This document shows positions 18,018-26,317 of a DNA stretch of 33,909 nt, piece by piece; within the stretch, counting starts at the first letter, position 1, and the number at the start of each line of letters is the position of its first letter. The DNA is taken from NCBI GenBank assembly GCA_028293285.1, contig JAQGPC010000181.1, positions 1 to 33,909 on the forward strand, read 5' to 3'. The notes beneath the pieces were generated by a model. The model was not told the origin of the DNA and did no database searches. It saw only the letters and a list, made by a program, of their open reading frames with translations. This DNA comes from Pedosphaera sp. (GTDB taxonomy: Bacteria > Verrucomicrobiota > Verrucomicrobiia > Limisphaerales > Pedosphaeraceae). The position numbers were made by a program, and so were the translations under genes.

Positions 18018-18356
18018 CTATTTCACCGGCTCAACCACCGGAGCATTTGTCCCAGTGGACTCTTCCGGGTTATTATGAAGACGCTTGCGAGCTCCCTGTG
18101 AACGAGCATAAGACCTGCTATGCGATGCCGAGGTATGACTTACACTGTGGCTGCCTTGCGAATGCGACGGCTTGGTTCGTGAAGGCTGTGAATGACTTGA
18201 ACTCCCGTGCGAATGGGAGGGCTTGGTATGCGAGGGGTGACTGGGATGAGAATGAGAATGGCTCGAGCTGTGCGTATGACTTCCCTTGGCCCAGGCTGAT
18301 GCCGGCGCCAAGGCTAATGCCAAACTAAAAATCAATACAACTCCAGGCAATTTCAT
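18018..18356 (-). CDS. Small secreted His/Ser-rich protein
   Basis: The product is 112 residues. A clear Sec signal peptide (about 1-23, LIFSLALALAPASAWA, AxA cleavage site) precedes about 60 residues made almost only of S, H, P, T and K, with repeated SHSH, PSH and TKPSHS units. A basic stretch (ARSQGARKRL) and an acidic/Val tail follow. The spaced histidines could bind Zn, Cu or Ni in the envelope, but low-complexity drift gives the same look. No homologous family was recognised. The opposite strand is also partly open, but without a signal peptide. It stands alone, 113 nt downstream of the pseudopilin gene on the same strand. Confidence 0.7.
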   Translation of the reverse strand: MKLPGVVLIFSLALALAPASAWAKGSHTHSSSHSHSHPSHPSHTKPSHSHGSSSHSQPSRTKPSHSQGSHSVSHTSASHSRSYARSQGARKRLHNNPEESTGTNAPVVEPVK

Positions 18357-18468
18357 GATGTTCTGTTGTTAAACCAGCTCCTGCAAATTACAAGCTTAAT
18401 ATAAGATTCCCTGACCCAAGTTTCAACCAGCACACCTGTCGCAACAAAAGTTAAGCTGTAGAAATTCC

Positions 18469-19260
18469 TTATGACTTCTTCACACTCGTCCTCTGCTTCA
18501 ACCACTCGAAATCCGTTGTCGGCTTGGCAGGAATAATTCCACCTACTGCGCCTTTCCTTGCTGGACGCAACGTGTCCGGAACAACCCAGCGATGCAACTC
18601 CGCATGACCATCGGCAAAAGATAAATTAACTCCGCCATTGTGATAGGAACCCGGCAGGTTGTCCCACTTGTAATCTTCCAACCAATTCACAAAGAAGCCG
18701 TCATTGATCGTATCCGGATGTTCATCCAGAAAAACAAAGGTGCTGGAGGGATCCCGAATTTCAGTCATTTTAAAATACTGTTCATAAAGCGGGTTGAAGT
18801 GGTTCGTCAATTCACCGGGATCTCCCACCATGGCATTCATCGCCACGCTGCGGATGCGTTCCCCGTTCTCCGCCGGTTCCCGATCCGATGGGCATTTGTA
18901 AATCTTGGCGGACTTATTGTCATAAGGAGAAAATTTGGTTTCGGTGAGAAAAGTAAGGTTCGTGTTGTCATCGGCGGTGCCCCAATCCTGCACGTTATTG
19001 GCCCAGGTTTCACGATGGGCAAGCGTTTCAGGTTTGCCGTGATTATTCACGAGAAAACCAGCATTCTCGTCCGCATATAAAAACCACGCCAGCGATAACT
19101 GCTTGATATTATTGTTACAACTGGCAGCTTCCGCCTTGGCCTTTGACTTCGCCAACGTTGGCAACAATAGTCCTGCCAAAATTTCAATAATGGCAATCAC
19201 CACCAATAGCTCAATTAAAGTAAAGGCTGAGCTCCGAAGTTTATAAGATGAATTAGACAC
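18469..19260 (-). CDS. H-X9-DG-type pseudopilin-like protein (prepilin N-terminal methylation motif)
   Basis: I choose GTG 19260 ([21 protein letters not shown]), giving a 263-residue product with a short basic prepilin leader. A longer frame from 19293 adds 11 residues that overlap lspA. The [14 protein letters not shown] segment is a type IV pilin/type II pseudopilin N-terminus, although the residue before F is Ala, not the usual Gly. The C-terminal part contains [20 protein letters not shown], the H-X9-DG motif typical of planctomycete/verrucomicrobial proteins that exist in many copies per genome. The start overlaps the lspA stop by 8 nt, so the two are probably co-translated. It resembles the protein at 25287-26174. 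Its role is unknown; secretion or surface assembly is likely. Confidence 0.88.
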   Translation of the reverse strand: MSNSSYKLRSSAFTLIELLVVIAIIEILAGLLLPTLAKSKAKAEAASCNNNIKQLSLAWFLYADENAGFLVNNHGKPETLAHRETWANNVQDWGTADDNTNLTFLTETKFSPYDNKSAKIYKCPSDREPAENGERIRSVAMNAMVGDPGELTNHFNPLYEQYFKMTEIRDPSSTFVFLDEHPDTINDGFFVNWLEDYKWDNLPGSYHNGGVNLSFADGHAELHRWVVPDTLRPARKGAVGGIIPAKPTTDFEWLKQRTSVKKS

Positions 19261-19792
19261 CTGATTTCTCTGATCGCAAACACAAGGAGGCAAGCACTAC
19301 CGTAATGCCAACCATGACCACCAGATCCGCCCAATTGAATATCCCCGTGTGAAATGGTCCGATTCTGACAATGGCGAAATCCGTGACCAGACCGTGGCGC
19401 ACAATTCGATCCAGCAGGTTGCTCATCCCCCCGGCTCCAATCAAGGCAAGCCCAAAAAAGGTGAGGCTGGCGAATCGGGAGCTAAGCGTAAGTTGCACGA
19501 ATAAAATGGAGAGCCCCAGGCCAACGCCCAAGGTAAGCAGAAAAATCCTTAACGACCCAGGCAGTGAAGCTCCCAGACTGAGGAAAGCCCCGGGATTTTC
19601 CGCAAGCGAAAATTCCAGAAATCCGCCCGGCGTTGTGACCGATCCCGACTGGCTTAATTGAACCCGTGCAAAGTGCTTCGACGTTTGATCGCACCCCACT
19701 GTCAACAAGAGCAGAAGCAAAATAACCATCAGCCGACGCCCACGGGACGAGGTCACAACGCCGAGTTGCTTGAGTAGTCTAATATAATTCAT
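19253..19792 (-). CDS. lspA: Lipoprotein signal peptidase (signal peptidase II)
   Basis: The product is 179 residues, typical for LspA, with four TM helices. It carries the DQTSKHFA motif after TM1 (GCDQTSK), the [10 protein letters not shown] segment, [16 protein letters not shown] and [11 protein letters not shown], which supply the conserved aspartates of this aspartyl membrane protease. It cleaves diacylglyceryl-modified prolipoproteins just before the lipobox Cys. The first 20 residues before TM1 are a little longer than usual; ATG 19792 has no strong ribosome-binding site and MVILLLLLL (near residue 22) is a possible later start. The pseudopilin gene overlaps its 3' end. Confidence 0.94.
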   Translation of the reverse strand: MNYIRLLKQLGVVTSSRGRRLMVILLLLLLTVGCDQTSKHFARVQLSQSGSVTTPGGFLEFSLAENPGAFLSLGASLPGSLRIFLLTLGVGLGLSILFVQLTLSSRFASLTFFGLALIGAGGMSNLLDRIVRHGLVTDFAIVRIGPFHTGIFNWADLVVMVGITVVLASLCLRSEKSGV

Positions 19793-19860
19793 TTCAAAAA
19801 GACGGCGTAATTATCCCTTAATACCCCATCGTGTTCAAGCGGCCATTACCTTTACAAATA

Positions 19861-20015
19861 AAGCGCAAATCTACCGTGGCTTAAGTATTCCGACTGCTGG
19901 GTATTAGCCCCATGCGTGGCAATAGTGCGTAACCATTCCCGCAGATTCAGCGTCTATGCTGAGTGTTGGTTAATGTAGGTTTGGGCCAGCCTCTCGTGAG
20001 GCTGGCCTTTCCTTT
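19861..20015 (+). ncRNA. Candidate small RNA ending at an orphan terminator
   Basis: Between the divergent lspA and the 20150 gene a strong plus-strand terminator occurs with no coding region before it. Upstream hairpins include GGG/CCC around 19899-19910, CCA-TGCG-TGG near 19911 and TCAGC/GCTGA (19947-19962). Together with the terminator these could form a ~150-nt RNA. The 5' end is a guess. I do not recognise it as 6S, SRP or RNase P RNA. Confidence 0.35.
19984..20015 (+). terminator. Rho-independent terminator (10-bp perfect stem)
   Basis: GGCCAGCCTC (19984-19993), loop TCGT, GAGGCTGGCC (19998-20007), then TTTCCTTT. The stem is perfect and the T-rich tail is on the plus strand only, so it ends plus-strand transcription. 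Confidence 0.8.
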
Positions 20016-20149
20016 ATAGGTAATACATTTGGGACAGGTGTGTCTTCCTATTTGACTGCAACAATTTGCGGACAAACCAATTTTTCCTAGGAAAAACGCC
20101 TGCTTTATTATGACGATTACTTGGCATGAAATAAGCGTCATTCCATTCC

Positions 20150-20497
20150 ATGAAAGTCATCATTCGTGACCAGGAAACCAGAAAATACCTTTCATCCAAT
20201 GGCCGGTGGGTACCGACGGCACACGATGCCAAGGACTTTCTCGCCCTCGTACCCGCGTATAATTTTGCCAAGGAAAACACCTGCTGCCGCTTTCAAGTTG
20301 TCCTTTATTGTCCCGAAGACAATTATTATAAAAGCATTATTGATGGCACCGGCATGGCCGATGATTCAAATACGTCTGTCGCCAGCGCTTCTACAACCGT
20401 GATCGCTACTTTGATTGGTCGGAAAGCAAAATCCCGATTTGATGTGGCCGCGCACCTCCCCGCTCATTTTGCAGAATCCCGAAACTACCTGAACTGA
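20150..20497 (+). CDS. Conserved-looking small cytoplasmic protein of unknown function
   Basis: The product is 115 residues with no signal peptide or TM. The N-terminus (MKVIIRDQETRKYLSSNGRWVPTAHDAKDF) has the look of a small alpha/beta fold in which a substrate-free 'R-K-Y-L...G-R-W-V' strand pair precedes a helix; similar short proteins occur in soil Verrucomicrobia, but I cannot name a family. The C-terminal ~40 residues are Ser/Thr- and Ala-rich and look less ordered. The start at 20150 lacks a visible ribosome-binding site. It ends 20 bp from the convergent Gre-family gene. Confidence 0.68.
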   Translation: MKVIIRDQETRKYLSSNGRWVPTAHDAKDFLALVPAYNFAKENTCCRFQVVLYCPEDNYYKSIIDGTGMADDSNTSVASASTTVIATLIGRKAKSRFDVAAHLPAHFAESRNYLN

Positions 20498-20516
20498 AGT
20501 TCTTCTTGTCCAATTC

Positions 20517-21026
20517 TTACTCGTAGGCAATCCCTGCAACCTCCAATTGTTGTTCACCCGCGGGAACACGAAACCGCACGCGCTGTCCCAGCCGGGCATT
20601 AAGCAGCGCCTTGGCAATCGGTGAACACCAGCTTACCCAGTCGCGGTCAATGTCCGTTTCATCCACCCCTACGATGCGATATTTTGATTCAATACCATTA
20701 TTATCGCGCACAGTCACCGTTGCGCCGAAGCGAACTTGGTCCCAGGGTTCGGGTGGCGGTTGGACTATCACAGCGGATTGCAGACTCTGCTCCAGATAGC
20801 TGATTCGCTGATCCAATATTTGAAGGTGACGTCTTCTTTCACTCTCCGGCAAAGACACAGCCTGCGGACGCTCAACCTGAACGAGACGATCCAATTCATC
20901 CCGCAACTGTTGCGCGCCTGCGGACGTAAGATAATTCTTTGCCCCCGGCGGCAAAGGCGACGGACTCCGGGATACAATTGGCAAATCCGGAACATCATCT
21001 GACTCGCGGGTGAACGCCTTACTCAT
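20517..21026 (-). CDS. GreA/GreB-family transcription factor with shortened coiled-coil tip
   Basis: From ATG 21026 (MSKAFTRESDDVPDLP, the usual opening of long GreB-type proteins) the product is 169 residues; an upstream ATG at 21041 adds five residues. KNYLTSAGAQQLRDELDRL and RRRHLQILDQRISYLEQSL form the two arms of the N-terminal coiled coil, and the C-terminal half is the FKBP-like domain (VRFGATVTVRDNNGIESKYRIVG...). In GreA/B the arms are joined by a tip carrying a D/E-containing motif (GDRSENADY-like) that reaches the polymerase active site; here the link is only about AVSLPESE. It probably binds the secondary channel of RNA polymerase, but may not stimulate transcript cleavage. Confidence 0.88.
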   Translation of the reverse strand: MSKAFTRESDDVPDLPIVSRSPSPLPPGAKNYLTSAGAQQLRDELDRLVQVERPQAVSLPESERRRHLQILDQRISYLEQSLQSAVIVQPPPEPWDQVRFGATVTVRDNNGIESKYRIVGVDETDIDRDWVSWCSPIAKALLNARLGQRVRFRVPAGEQQLEVAGIAYE

Positions 21027-21105
21027 AGACCATCTTACCATGCAGGCAACCGGCTAACAATCCAGCTTTTCATCCTTAAAGCAAACCAGCGCAGCGACTG
21101 GCGGA

Positions 21106-21267
21106 CTAGACTCCGCAAGGAGGAGCCGCTGTTTCCTGATCGTTGTAGTCCACGGCCAAGGTGAAATTCAGCATATTTTTGACACAATTTGTGCCTGCCA
21201 GCTTCCAACCTTCAATATCTGTCTCCCAATGATAAAGCTTGGCATTCGCATGCTGCTTCAAAAGCAT
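21106..21267 (-). CDS. Possible 53-residue protein
   Basis: From ATG 21267 the frame encodes MLLKQHANAKLYHWETDIEG... and ends in PPCGV at TAG 21106-21108. A stop lies just upstream, so no longer start exists. Composition (W, Y, H, K, D) looks protein-like, and the region between the Gre gene and the giant Ig gene is otherwise empty. There is no ribosome-binding site and no recognised family. It could be a real small protein or the tail of a lost gene. Confidence 0.35.
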   Translation of the reverse strand: MLLKQHANAKLYHWETDIEGWKLAGTNCVKNMLNFTLAVDYNDQETAAPPCGV

Positions 21268-21323
21268 TACAAATTTAATCAGTTGAACTTTTGGCCCTTT
21301 ACCCTATCTCGCCGTTCATCCCA

Positions 21324-24300
21324 TCAAGGTACCACGACTCGATAGAATTTCTGTGAACCGGAGGCGGTATCGTTCTTTGAAGCTGTGGCATTGGTGGCAG
21401 TGACATCCGGGGCGATGTCCAGCCAGTTGGTGTTCCCGAGACTCGTATTGGATTGCAACCGGTAAGTCGCGCCGTTCACCACGTTCGTCCAGGTGACGGT
21501 CACGATGGAACCGTTTTTGACAACGGAACTGATGACTGGCCGCGGCGTTTGACCGGTTACCGTCAGGGCCACTGCCGTGCTGTTGGTCGCAGAAATGTCG
21601 TTGGTGACCGTCACGGAGTAACTGCCCGCGTCGGTCGCTTGCAGATTGGTGAGCGTGAGGGTGGAGTTCGTCGCGCCGATAACCGGGCTTGCGCCTTTCA
21701 GCCATTGATAACTGAAGGGAGCGCTCCCAGAGGCGACCACGGAGAAGGTCACGCTGGCTCCCGATGCCGCCGACTGGCTCTGGGGCTGTGTGGCAATGGA
21801 AACCGGGTCGGCAACCGGCGCAAAACGAATCCCGCGGATAACCTCAATGGCACCTACGGTGTAAATGACGGAACTGGAGGAGCCAGCGACCACATCGTTA
21901 ATGCGGACCACACTGTTCTGTGCGGCAACCCCGGTCATGGCAAAAACGATCGCGCCGGTTCCAGCCGCACCGCCCCCGGTGAAATTGCTGAAATCGACCG
22001 CCACACCATAAGGCCCGTTATTCCCCGAAGTGCCTCCGGGCATGTCATTCAGTATGTAGCTGCGGACCCAATTTGTGGTGCCGGCATCGAAATCCCAGCG
22101 CTGCACTCCGCCGCCGGTGGCCAAATTGCTGCCATCGGTCAGATAGATGGTGTTGCCGTCCGGGCTGACCACAAAATCGTCGGGGTTGGTGGTGGCAAAA
22201 AGCTGCGTTGCCGCGGTGGCAACGGTCGGCAGTCCGTTGAAGTGAAATAGTCCGCCATTCAGACAGGCGTAGAGGTCGTTATTATAAATGCCCACCGCAA
22301 ACCGCCCCCCACTGGTGGTGACGCGGACATCCGAATCTGGCAGGGGTGGCGTGTAAGTAACCCCCGCACCTCCCACCGTCCAAAATTGCGTCAAACCATC
22401 GGTGGAAGCCGCTCCCTTGAGAAACTGACCATTGTAAAGACTGTTCGTGTCGGAAACGGCCAGGGAATAATAGCCCAGGCCATTCACCGTGCCGATCCCG
22501 CGCGGGACCGCCGCCGCCGTCGAAGACCCCAGGGCTGAGCCAAACGGCTTCGTGGTATTAAACCCACCAAAGACGACGGCGCGCCGGTTGGTTGTCGAAC
22601 CCAGGTAATGGTCCGTCAAGGCGTTGTTTCCAATCAAGGCTGTGCTGCCACTATCGGGGATGGTGATGGTGCTGACGTAGGCTCCATTCGTTGTGATCTG
22701 GTCGAGGAACAAGGAGTTGCCCGTGTTGGCCAGCGCCGCCACGCCATCACCGGCGCGCAAGATGACTAGGTTGGTGGGAGCCAGATGTAGCAACCCCGCC
22801 GAAACCGTCAGCGTCGCACTGGCATTGGTCGAGCCGCCGAAATTACTGACCTGCACCGAGTAATTTCCCGCGTTGGTAAGCTGCGCGCTCAATATCGAAT
22901 AACTGTTTGCCGTCGCGCCGGAAATCGGGCTGCTATTAAAAGACCATTGATAAGCGATGCCAGTGCCGGTGGCGCCCACGGCAAAAATAACCTTGTCGCC
23001 AACCCGCACGCTTCGCGATTCCGGACCGGAGGTGATGGCTGCCGAAACGATCACCGTCAACGTCACATCCACGCTGTTCGTAATTCCCGAGCCGCCGGTA
23101 ATGTGAGCTGTGTAAACTCCGGCATCGGCGGTGGTGAGCGCGGGAATGGTCAGCGTGGCGGTATCCACACCGGAGATGCGACCGTCGTCAAAGATGGAGG
23201 CGGTGCCGTTTTTGTACCAGGTATAATTGAGCGGCGGCGTGCCGCCGGCGGCCACCGTAAAGATGGCCGTCCCGCCAGTCGCATTGGTGCGGCTCACGGG
23301 CTGAGTGACAATGTAAGGATCAGCCACGGTCAAAGTCGCATTGGAACTGGTCGAGTTGGTGCCGCTGCCAGTAACCACCACGGAGTAGGAACCAGCATCG
23401 CCCAGTGCCACTCCGGCAATGGAAAGGACACTCGACGTGGCCCCGGAAATCGTGGCACCGGAGACCGAAGGGCCATTGCTCAGATTGCTTCCGTCCTTGG
23501 ACCATTGGTAGGTAAAGGGAGGATTGCCGCTGACGCCGACGGAAAAGGTTGCGGTCGCGCCATAATTGGTCGCCAGATTTTGCGGCTGCTGGATTATGGC
23601 CAATGGAGTTACCACCACACTCAGCGCCGCATTGGCACTGGTCGCGGAATTCAGATCGTTGCTCACGACGACGGAATAATTTCCCGAATCACTGAGCGCG
23701 ACGCTCGACACTTGCAAGGTGGCGGTATTGGCCCCGGAAATGTTTCCGACATTGGTGAGGTTCGTCCCATTCTTTTTCCATTGGTAGGTAAAAGGCGCGG
23801 AACCGGACACCGCCACCGTGAAGGTCACGGTCGCACCTGGCGCGTTGGTCACGCTCGCCGGTTGCGTAACGATGGAAGGCGCGTCAGCCACAGGCGCGAA
23901 ACGAACGCCGCGAATCACCTGGTTAACACCAGCGGCATAAATAATCGGCGCGGGAGTGGTGGTGTAGCCGTTGTCCACAATGCGAACGAGACTATTCAAG
24001 GTAGCCTGGCTGGAAGTGGCATAAATGACTGCACCCGTCCCGGTGGCTCCTCCCCCGGTGAAACCACTGAAATCAACCGCGATTCCGTCTGGCCCGTTAT
24101 TGCCGGTGGCAGTAGCGGTAATATTGGTGAAGTTGTAACTGAGCGTCCAGGTGCCGCCGTTGTTGTCATAGCGCCGCACGCCGCCGCCGGCAGTGCTGAG
24201 GTTACTTCCGTCGGCTTCATAGATGGTCAAGCCATCGGGACTCAGGGCGAAGTCATTGCAGTTGCCGGTCGTCGCCACGACCTGGCTGGCAGTGGTGGCG

Positions 24301-25181
24301 GTGGTCGGCAATCCGCCGAATTGATTGATGCTACCCCCGACCAGGACGTAGAGGACGGAATTGTAGATGGAGATTGAAGAGCGACCGCCTGAGGAAATGA
24401 CAGTATCGGGGCCGAGCGACGGTGCCACATAAACCGTACCCGACCCGCCCGAAGTCCAAAACTGGGTCAAGCCGTCGGTGGAGGTCACGCCTTTCATGAA
24501 CTGGCTGTTGTAAATGCTGCTGGTGTCCGAGACGGCCAGCGAATAATAGCCCAAACCATTCACCGTGCCGATACCGCGCGGGGCCGCCAGGGCGGTGGAG
24601 GCTCCCAGGCTGGAACCGAACGGCTTGGTCACATTAAAACCACCAAACAGGACCGCGCGATTGTTTCCCGCTGAATTCAGGTAATGATCGCTCAAGGAGT
24701 TGAAACCCACCAGCGACGAAGTTCCGCTATCCGGAATGGTCACTGTGCTGACATACGTTCCGTTCGTGGTGAGCTGATCCAGGAACAGGGAATTTCCGGT
24801 GGTGGCCAACGCTGCCACGCCATCCCCGGCGCGCAACACCACGAGGTTGGTGGGAAAAAGATGCAGCAGCGCGGTCGAAACCGTGAGCGACGTGCTGGCG
24901 CTGGTGGTGGCAGTGGTCGAATCGGTGATCAGCACCGAATAGTTGCCCGCGTTCGCAAGTTGTGCGCTTGCCAGCGTGTACGACGCCGCGGTGGCGCTGG
25001 GAATGGGAGTCCCGTTGAACGACCATAGATACGTCAGCGTCGTGCCGGTGGCGCCCACCACGAAAGTCACCTTGTCACCCACGCGCAACGAGCGCGACTG
25101 CGGGGCGCTGGTGATGACCGGGGCGGCGAATACGCTGGCCGCCAGCGCAAACAACCAAAGGGAGACGAGGATTTTTTTCAT
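21324..25181 (-). CDS. Giant secreted Ig-domain/propeller-like protein with internal duplication
   Basis: I choose ATG 25181 (MKKILVSLWLFALAASVFA, a clear signal peptide), giving 1285 residues; a frame from 25250 only adds a signal-masking extension. Order: Ig-like domain, a ~350-residue propeller-like region (from TNLVVLRAGDGVAAL to VIRGVRFAPVAD, with SPDGLTIY and a NNGPDGIAVDFS block), three Ig-like domains (WKKNG, WSKDG, WYKNG; each ending NYSVVV or similar), then a second Ig plus propeller-like unit, another Ig and a ~70-residue terminal module ending FYRVVVP. No catalytic motif is evident; adhesion or polymer binding is plausible. The GC-rich third positions leave very long open frames on the opposite strand. 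It lies 105 bp downstream of a pseudopilin gene on the same strand. Confidence 0.88.
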   Translation of the reverse strand: MKKILVSLWLFALAASVFAAPVITSAPQSRSLRVGDKVTFVVGATGTTLTYLWSFNGTPIPSATAASYTLASAQLANAGNYSVLITDSTTATTSASTSLTVSTALLHLFPTNLVVLRAGDGVAALATTGNSLFLDQLTTNGTYVSTVTIPDSGTSSLVGFNSLSDHYLNSAGNNRAVLFGGFNVTKPFGSSLGASTALAAPRGIGTVNGLGYYSLAVSDTSSIYNSQFMKGVTSTDGLTQFWTSGGSGTVYVAPSLGPDTVISSGGRSSISIYNSVLYVLVGGSINQFGGLPTTATTASQVVATTGNCNDFALSPDGLTIYEADGSNLSTAGGGVRRYDNNGGTWTLSYNFTNITATATGNNGPDGIAVDFSGFTGGGATGTGAVIYATSSQATLNSLVRIVDNGYTTTPAPIIYAAGVNQVIRGVRFAPVADAPSIVTQPASVTNAPGATVTFTVAVSGSAPFTYQWKKNGTNLTNVGNISGANTATLQVSSVALSDSGNYSVVVSNDLNSATSANAALSVVVTPLAIIQQPQNLATNYGATATFSVGVSGNPPFTYQWSKDGSNLSNGPSVSGATISGATSSVLSIAGVALGDAGSYSVVVTGSGTNSTSSNATLTVADPYIVTQPVSRTNATGGTAIFTVAAGGTPPLNYTWYKNGTASIFDDGRISGVDTATLTIPALTTADAGVYTAHITGGSGITNSVDVTLTVIVSAAITSGPESRSVRVGDKVIFAVGATGTGIAYQWSFNSSPISGATANSYSILSAQLTNAGNYSVQVSNFGGSTNASATLTVSAGLLHLAPTNLVILRAGDGVAALANTGNSLFLDQITTNGAYVSTITIPDSGSTALIGNNALTDHYLGSTTNRRAVVFGGFNTTKPFGSALGSSTAAAVPRGIGTVNGLGYYSLAVSDTNSLYNGQFLKGAASTDGLTQFWTVGGAGVTYTPPLPDSDVRVTTSGGRFAVGIYNNDLYACLNGGLFHFNGLPTVATAATQLFATTNPDDFVVSPDGNTIYLTDGSNLATGGGVQRWDFDAGTTNWVRSYILNDMPGGTSGNNGPYGVAVDFSNFTGGGAAGTGAIVFAMTGVAAQNSVVRINDVVAGSSSSVIYTVGAIEVIRGIRFAPVADPVSIATQPQSQSAASGASVTFSVVASGSAPFSYQWLKGASPVIGATNSTLTLTNLQATDAGSYSVTVTNDISATNSTAVALTVTGQTPRPVISSVVKNGSIVTVTWTNVVNGATYRLQSNTSLGNTNWLDIAPDVTATNATASKNDTASGSQKFYRVVVP
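21807..23035. repeat. Internal duplication of the giant Ig gene, downstream unit
   Basis: Encodes the second Ig plus propeller-like unit (SRSVRVGDKV ... VIRGIRFAPVAD). It is colinear with 23886-25110, with long nearly identical blocks such as GRFAVGIYNND versus GRSSISIYNSV and the shared RGIGTVNGLGYYSLAVSDT. Copy lengths are about 1229 and 1225 bp. Confidence 0.85.
23886..25110. repeat. Internal duplication of the giant Ig gene, upstream unit
   Basis: Encodes the first Ig plus propeller-like unit (SRSLRVGDKV ... VIRGVRFAPVAD). The divergence from the second unit, spread along the length, suggests an old duplication followed by independent change. Confidence 0.85.
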
Positions 25182-25286
25182 GTTAATTAAAGCAATGGGT
25201 ACGGAAGGAGAATAACTGACCAATCCGGACTGGGGCCGATTTGGACTCAAATTTAAATCGAATTGGCATGGAACGGTGCAAAGTGA

Positions 25287-26174
25287 TCATTGTTCCTTGT
25301 AAGTGGAATGCTCGCGCAACCATAGCAAGTCCGCATTGTTCGCGGCACAGGGGACTTCGGTGATTAATCCTGAAGAAGTTCCGATGGTCTGGCGTTGCAA
25401 TACTTCCGCCGTGCGCCAGCGGTGAATTTCGGCATGGCCATCGGCAAAGGTAACTCCCCCGGATCCCGCGTGATATCCTGCCGGAACATCGCGAATTTTG
25501 CTGCCCACCATATCGACCGCTAAAACTCCGTCGTTAATGCTGTCATCGCGCTGATCAGCAAACACCAATGCCATGGAGGGTGATATAACCGAGATCTCGC
25601 TGGCTTTCCGGAAAACTTTGTACCCGGTATTACCGGCTTCCGGCACCGTGACGTAACCCATAAAATCACTCATCGCGATGGTGCGAACCAGGGGGAAAGT
25701 CTGGTTGCCGATGCGCACCTGTACTTTGCTCGCCGCGCACTGGTAAGCCTTGGCATTATTCACGTACGGCCCCAGGGTCGCATACTGGGGATCGAGGATA
25801 AGCATGGTATTGGTATTGTCCGTGTTGCCGACCTGACTGGCATTCAACTTACCCGCTACCCATTGCCCCGGGCCGTGCGCTCCTTGCACCTGCCAATCGT
25901 TGCCCGGAATATAATCGGAAAAGTCCCCGGCATACATATGCCAGGACAACTGAACCTGGCGCAGGTTATTCATGCAATACACTGCCTGCGCCTTCTGCTT
26001 GGCCTTGCTCAATGCGGGCAACAACAAGGAGGCAAGAATCGCAATAATCGCAATGACTACCAAGAGTTCGATCAAGGTAAATCCCGCCATGCCCGGGCGG
26101 GCTTTCTGACGGTCTGCGCCGATGGAACGCAGATTTATCGATGGGACTGGATAAAGCTGATGCGTGTGGGACAT
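25287..26174 (-). CDS. H-X9-DG-type pseudopilin-like protein (second copy)
   Basis: The product is 295 residues. A 30-residue leader is followed by [29 protein letters not shown], with the canonical Gly-Phe prepilin cleavage point. [28 protein letters not shown] continues the usual pilin helix. A globular C-terminal part carries [20 protein letters not shown] (H-X9-DG). It resembles the protein at 18469-19260 from end to end, including the WLRE/WLKQ tail. ATG 26174 has no strong ribosome-binding site; an internal start at MAGFTLIE (residue 29) would leave a too-short leader. It is followed 105 bp later by the giant Ig/propeller gene, so the two may share a transcript. Confidence 0.9.
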   Translation of the reverse strand: MSHTHQLYPVPSINLRSIGADRQKARPGMAGFTLIELLVVIAIIAILASLLLPALSKAKQKAQAVYCMNNLRQVQLSWHMYAGDFSDYIPGNDWQVQGAHGPGQWVAGKLNASQVGNTDNTNTMLILDPQYATLGPYVNNAKAYQCAASKVQVRIGNQTFPLVRTIAMSDFMGYVTVPEAGNTGYKVFRKASEISVISPSMALVFADQRDDSINDGVLAVDMVGSKIRDVPAGYHAGSGGVTFADGHAEIHRWRTAEVLQRQTIGTSSGLITEVPCAANNADLLWLREHSTYKEQ

Positions 26175-26232
26175 GTAGGGAAGATAGCGAAAATGCCATT
26201 GCTGGCCACTCCCCTAATCAGGTGAGGCTAGA

Positions 26233-26252
26233 CCAAAAGAGGCCGCTTTTGG
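26233..26252. terminator. Possible weak terminator hairpin after the response-regulator gene
   Basis: CCAAAAG/CTTTTGG with an AGGCCG loop, 66 nt past the regulator stop. The stem is perfect, but no T-run follows on the minus strand, so it may only mark the operon end. Confidence 0.3.
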
Positions 26253-26317
26253 CCTGAATACGCGAGCTGTTACCTGTTGATATGACCTGCGCGAAATTCA
26301 GCCGTTCTGCCAGGGTT

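Noticed and set aside
21453-22250. A 265-codon plus-strand open frame inside the same gene
   Set aside because: Same cause: antisense shadow of a GC-rich repetitive gene.
22947-24377. A 476-codon plus-strand open frame opposite the giant Ig gene
   Set aside because: It lies fully antisense to a gene with clear domains. Its Gly/Arg/His/Ala-rich composition is what a high-GC third-position strand gives in this frame, and it has no domains or signal peptide.
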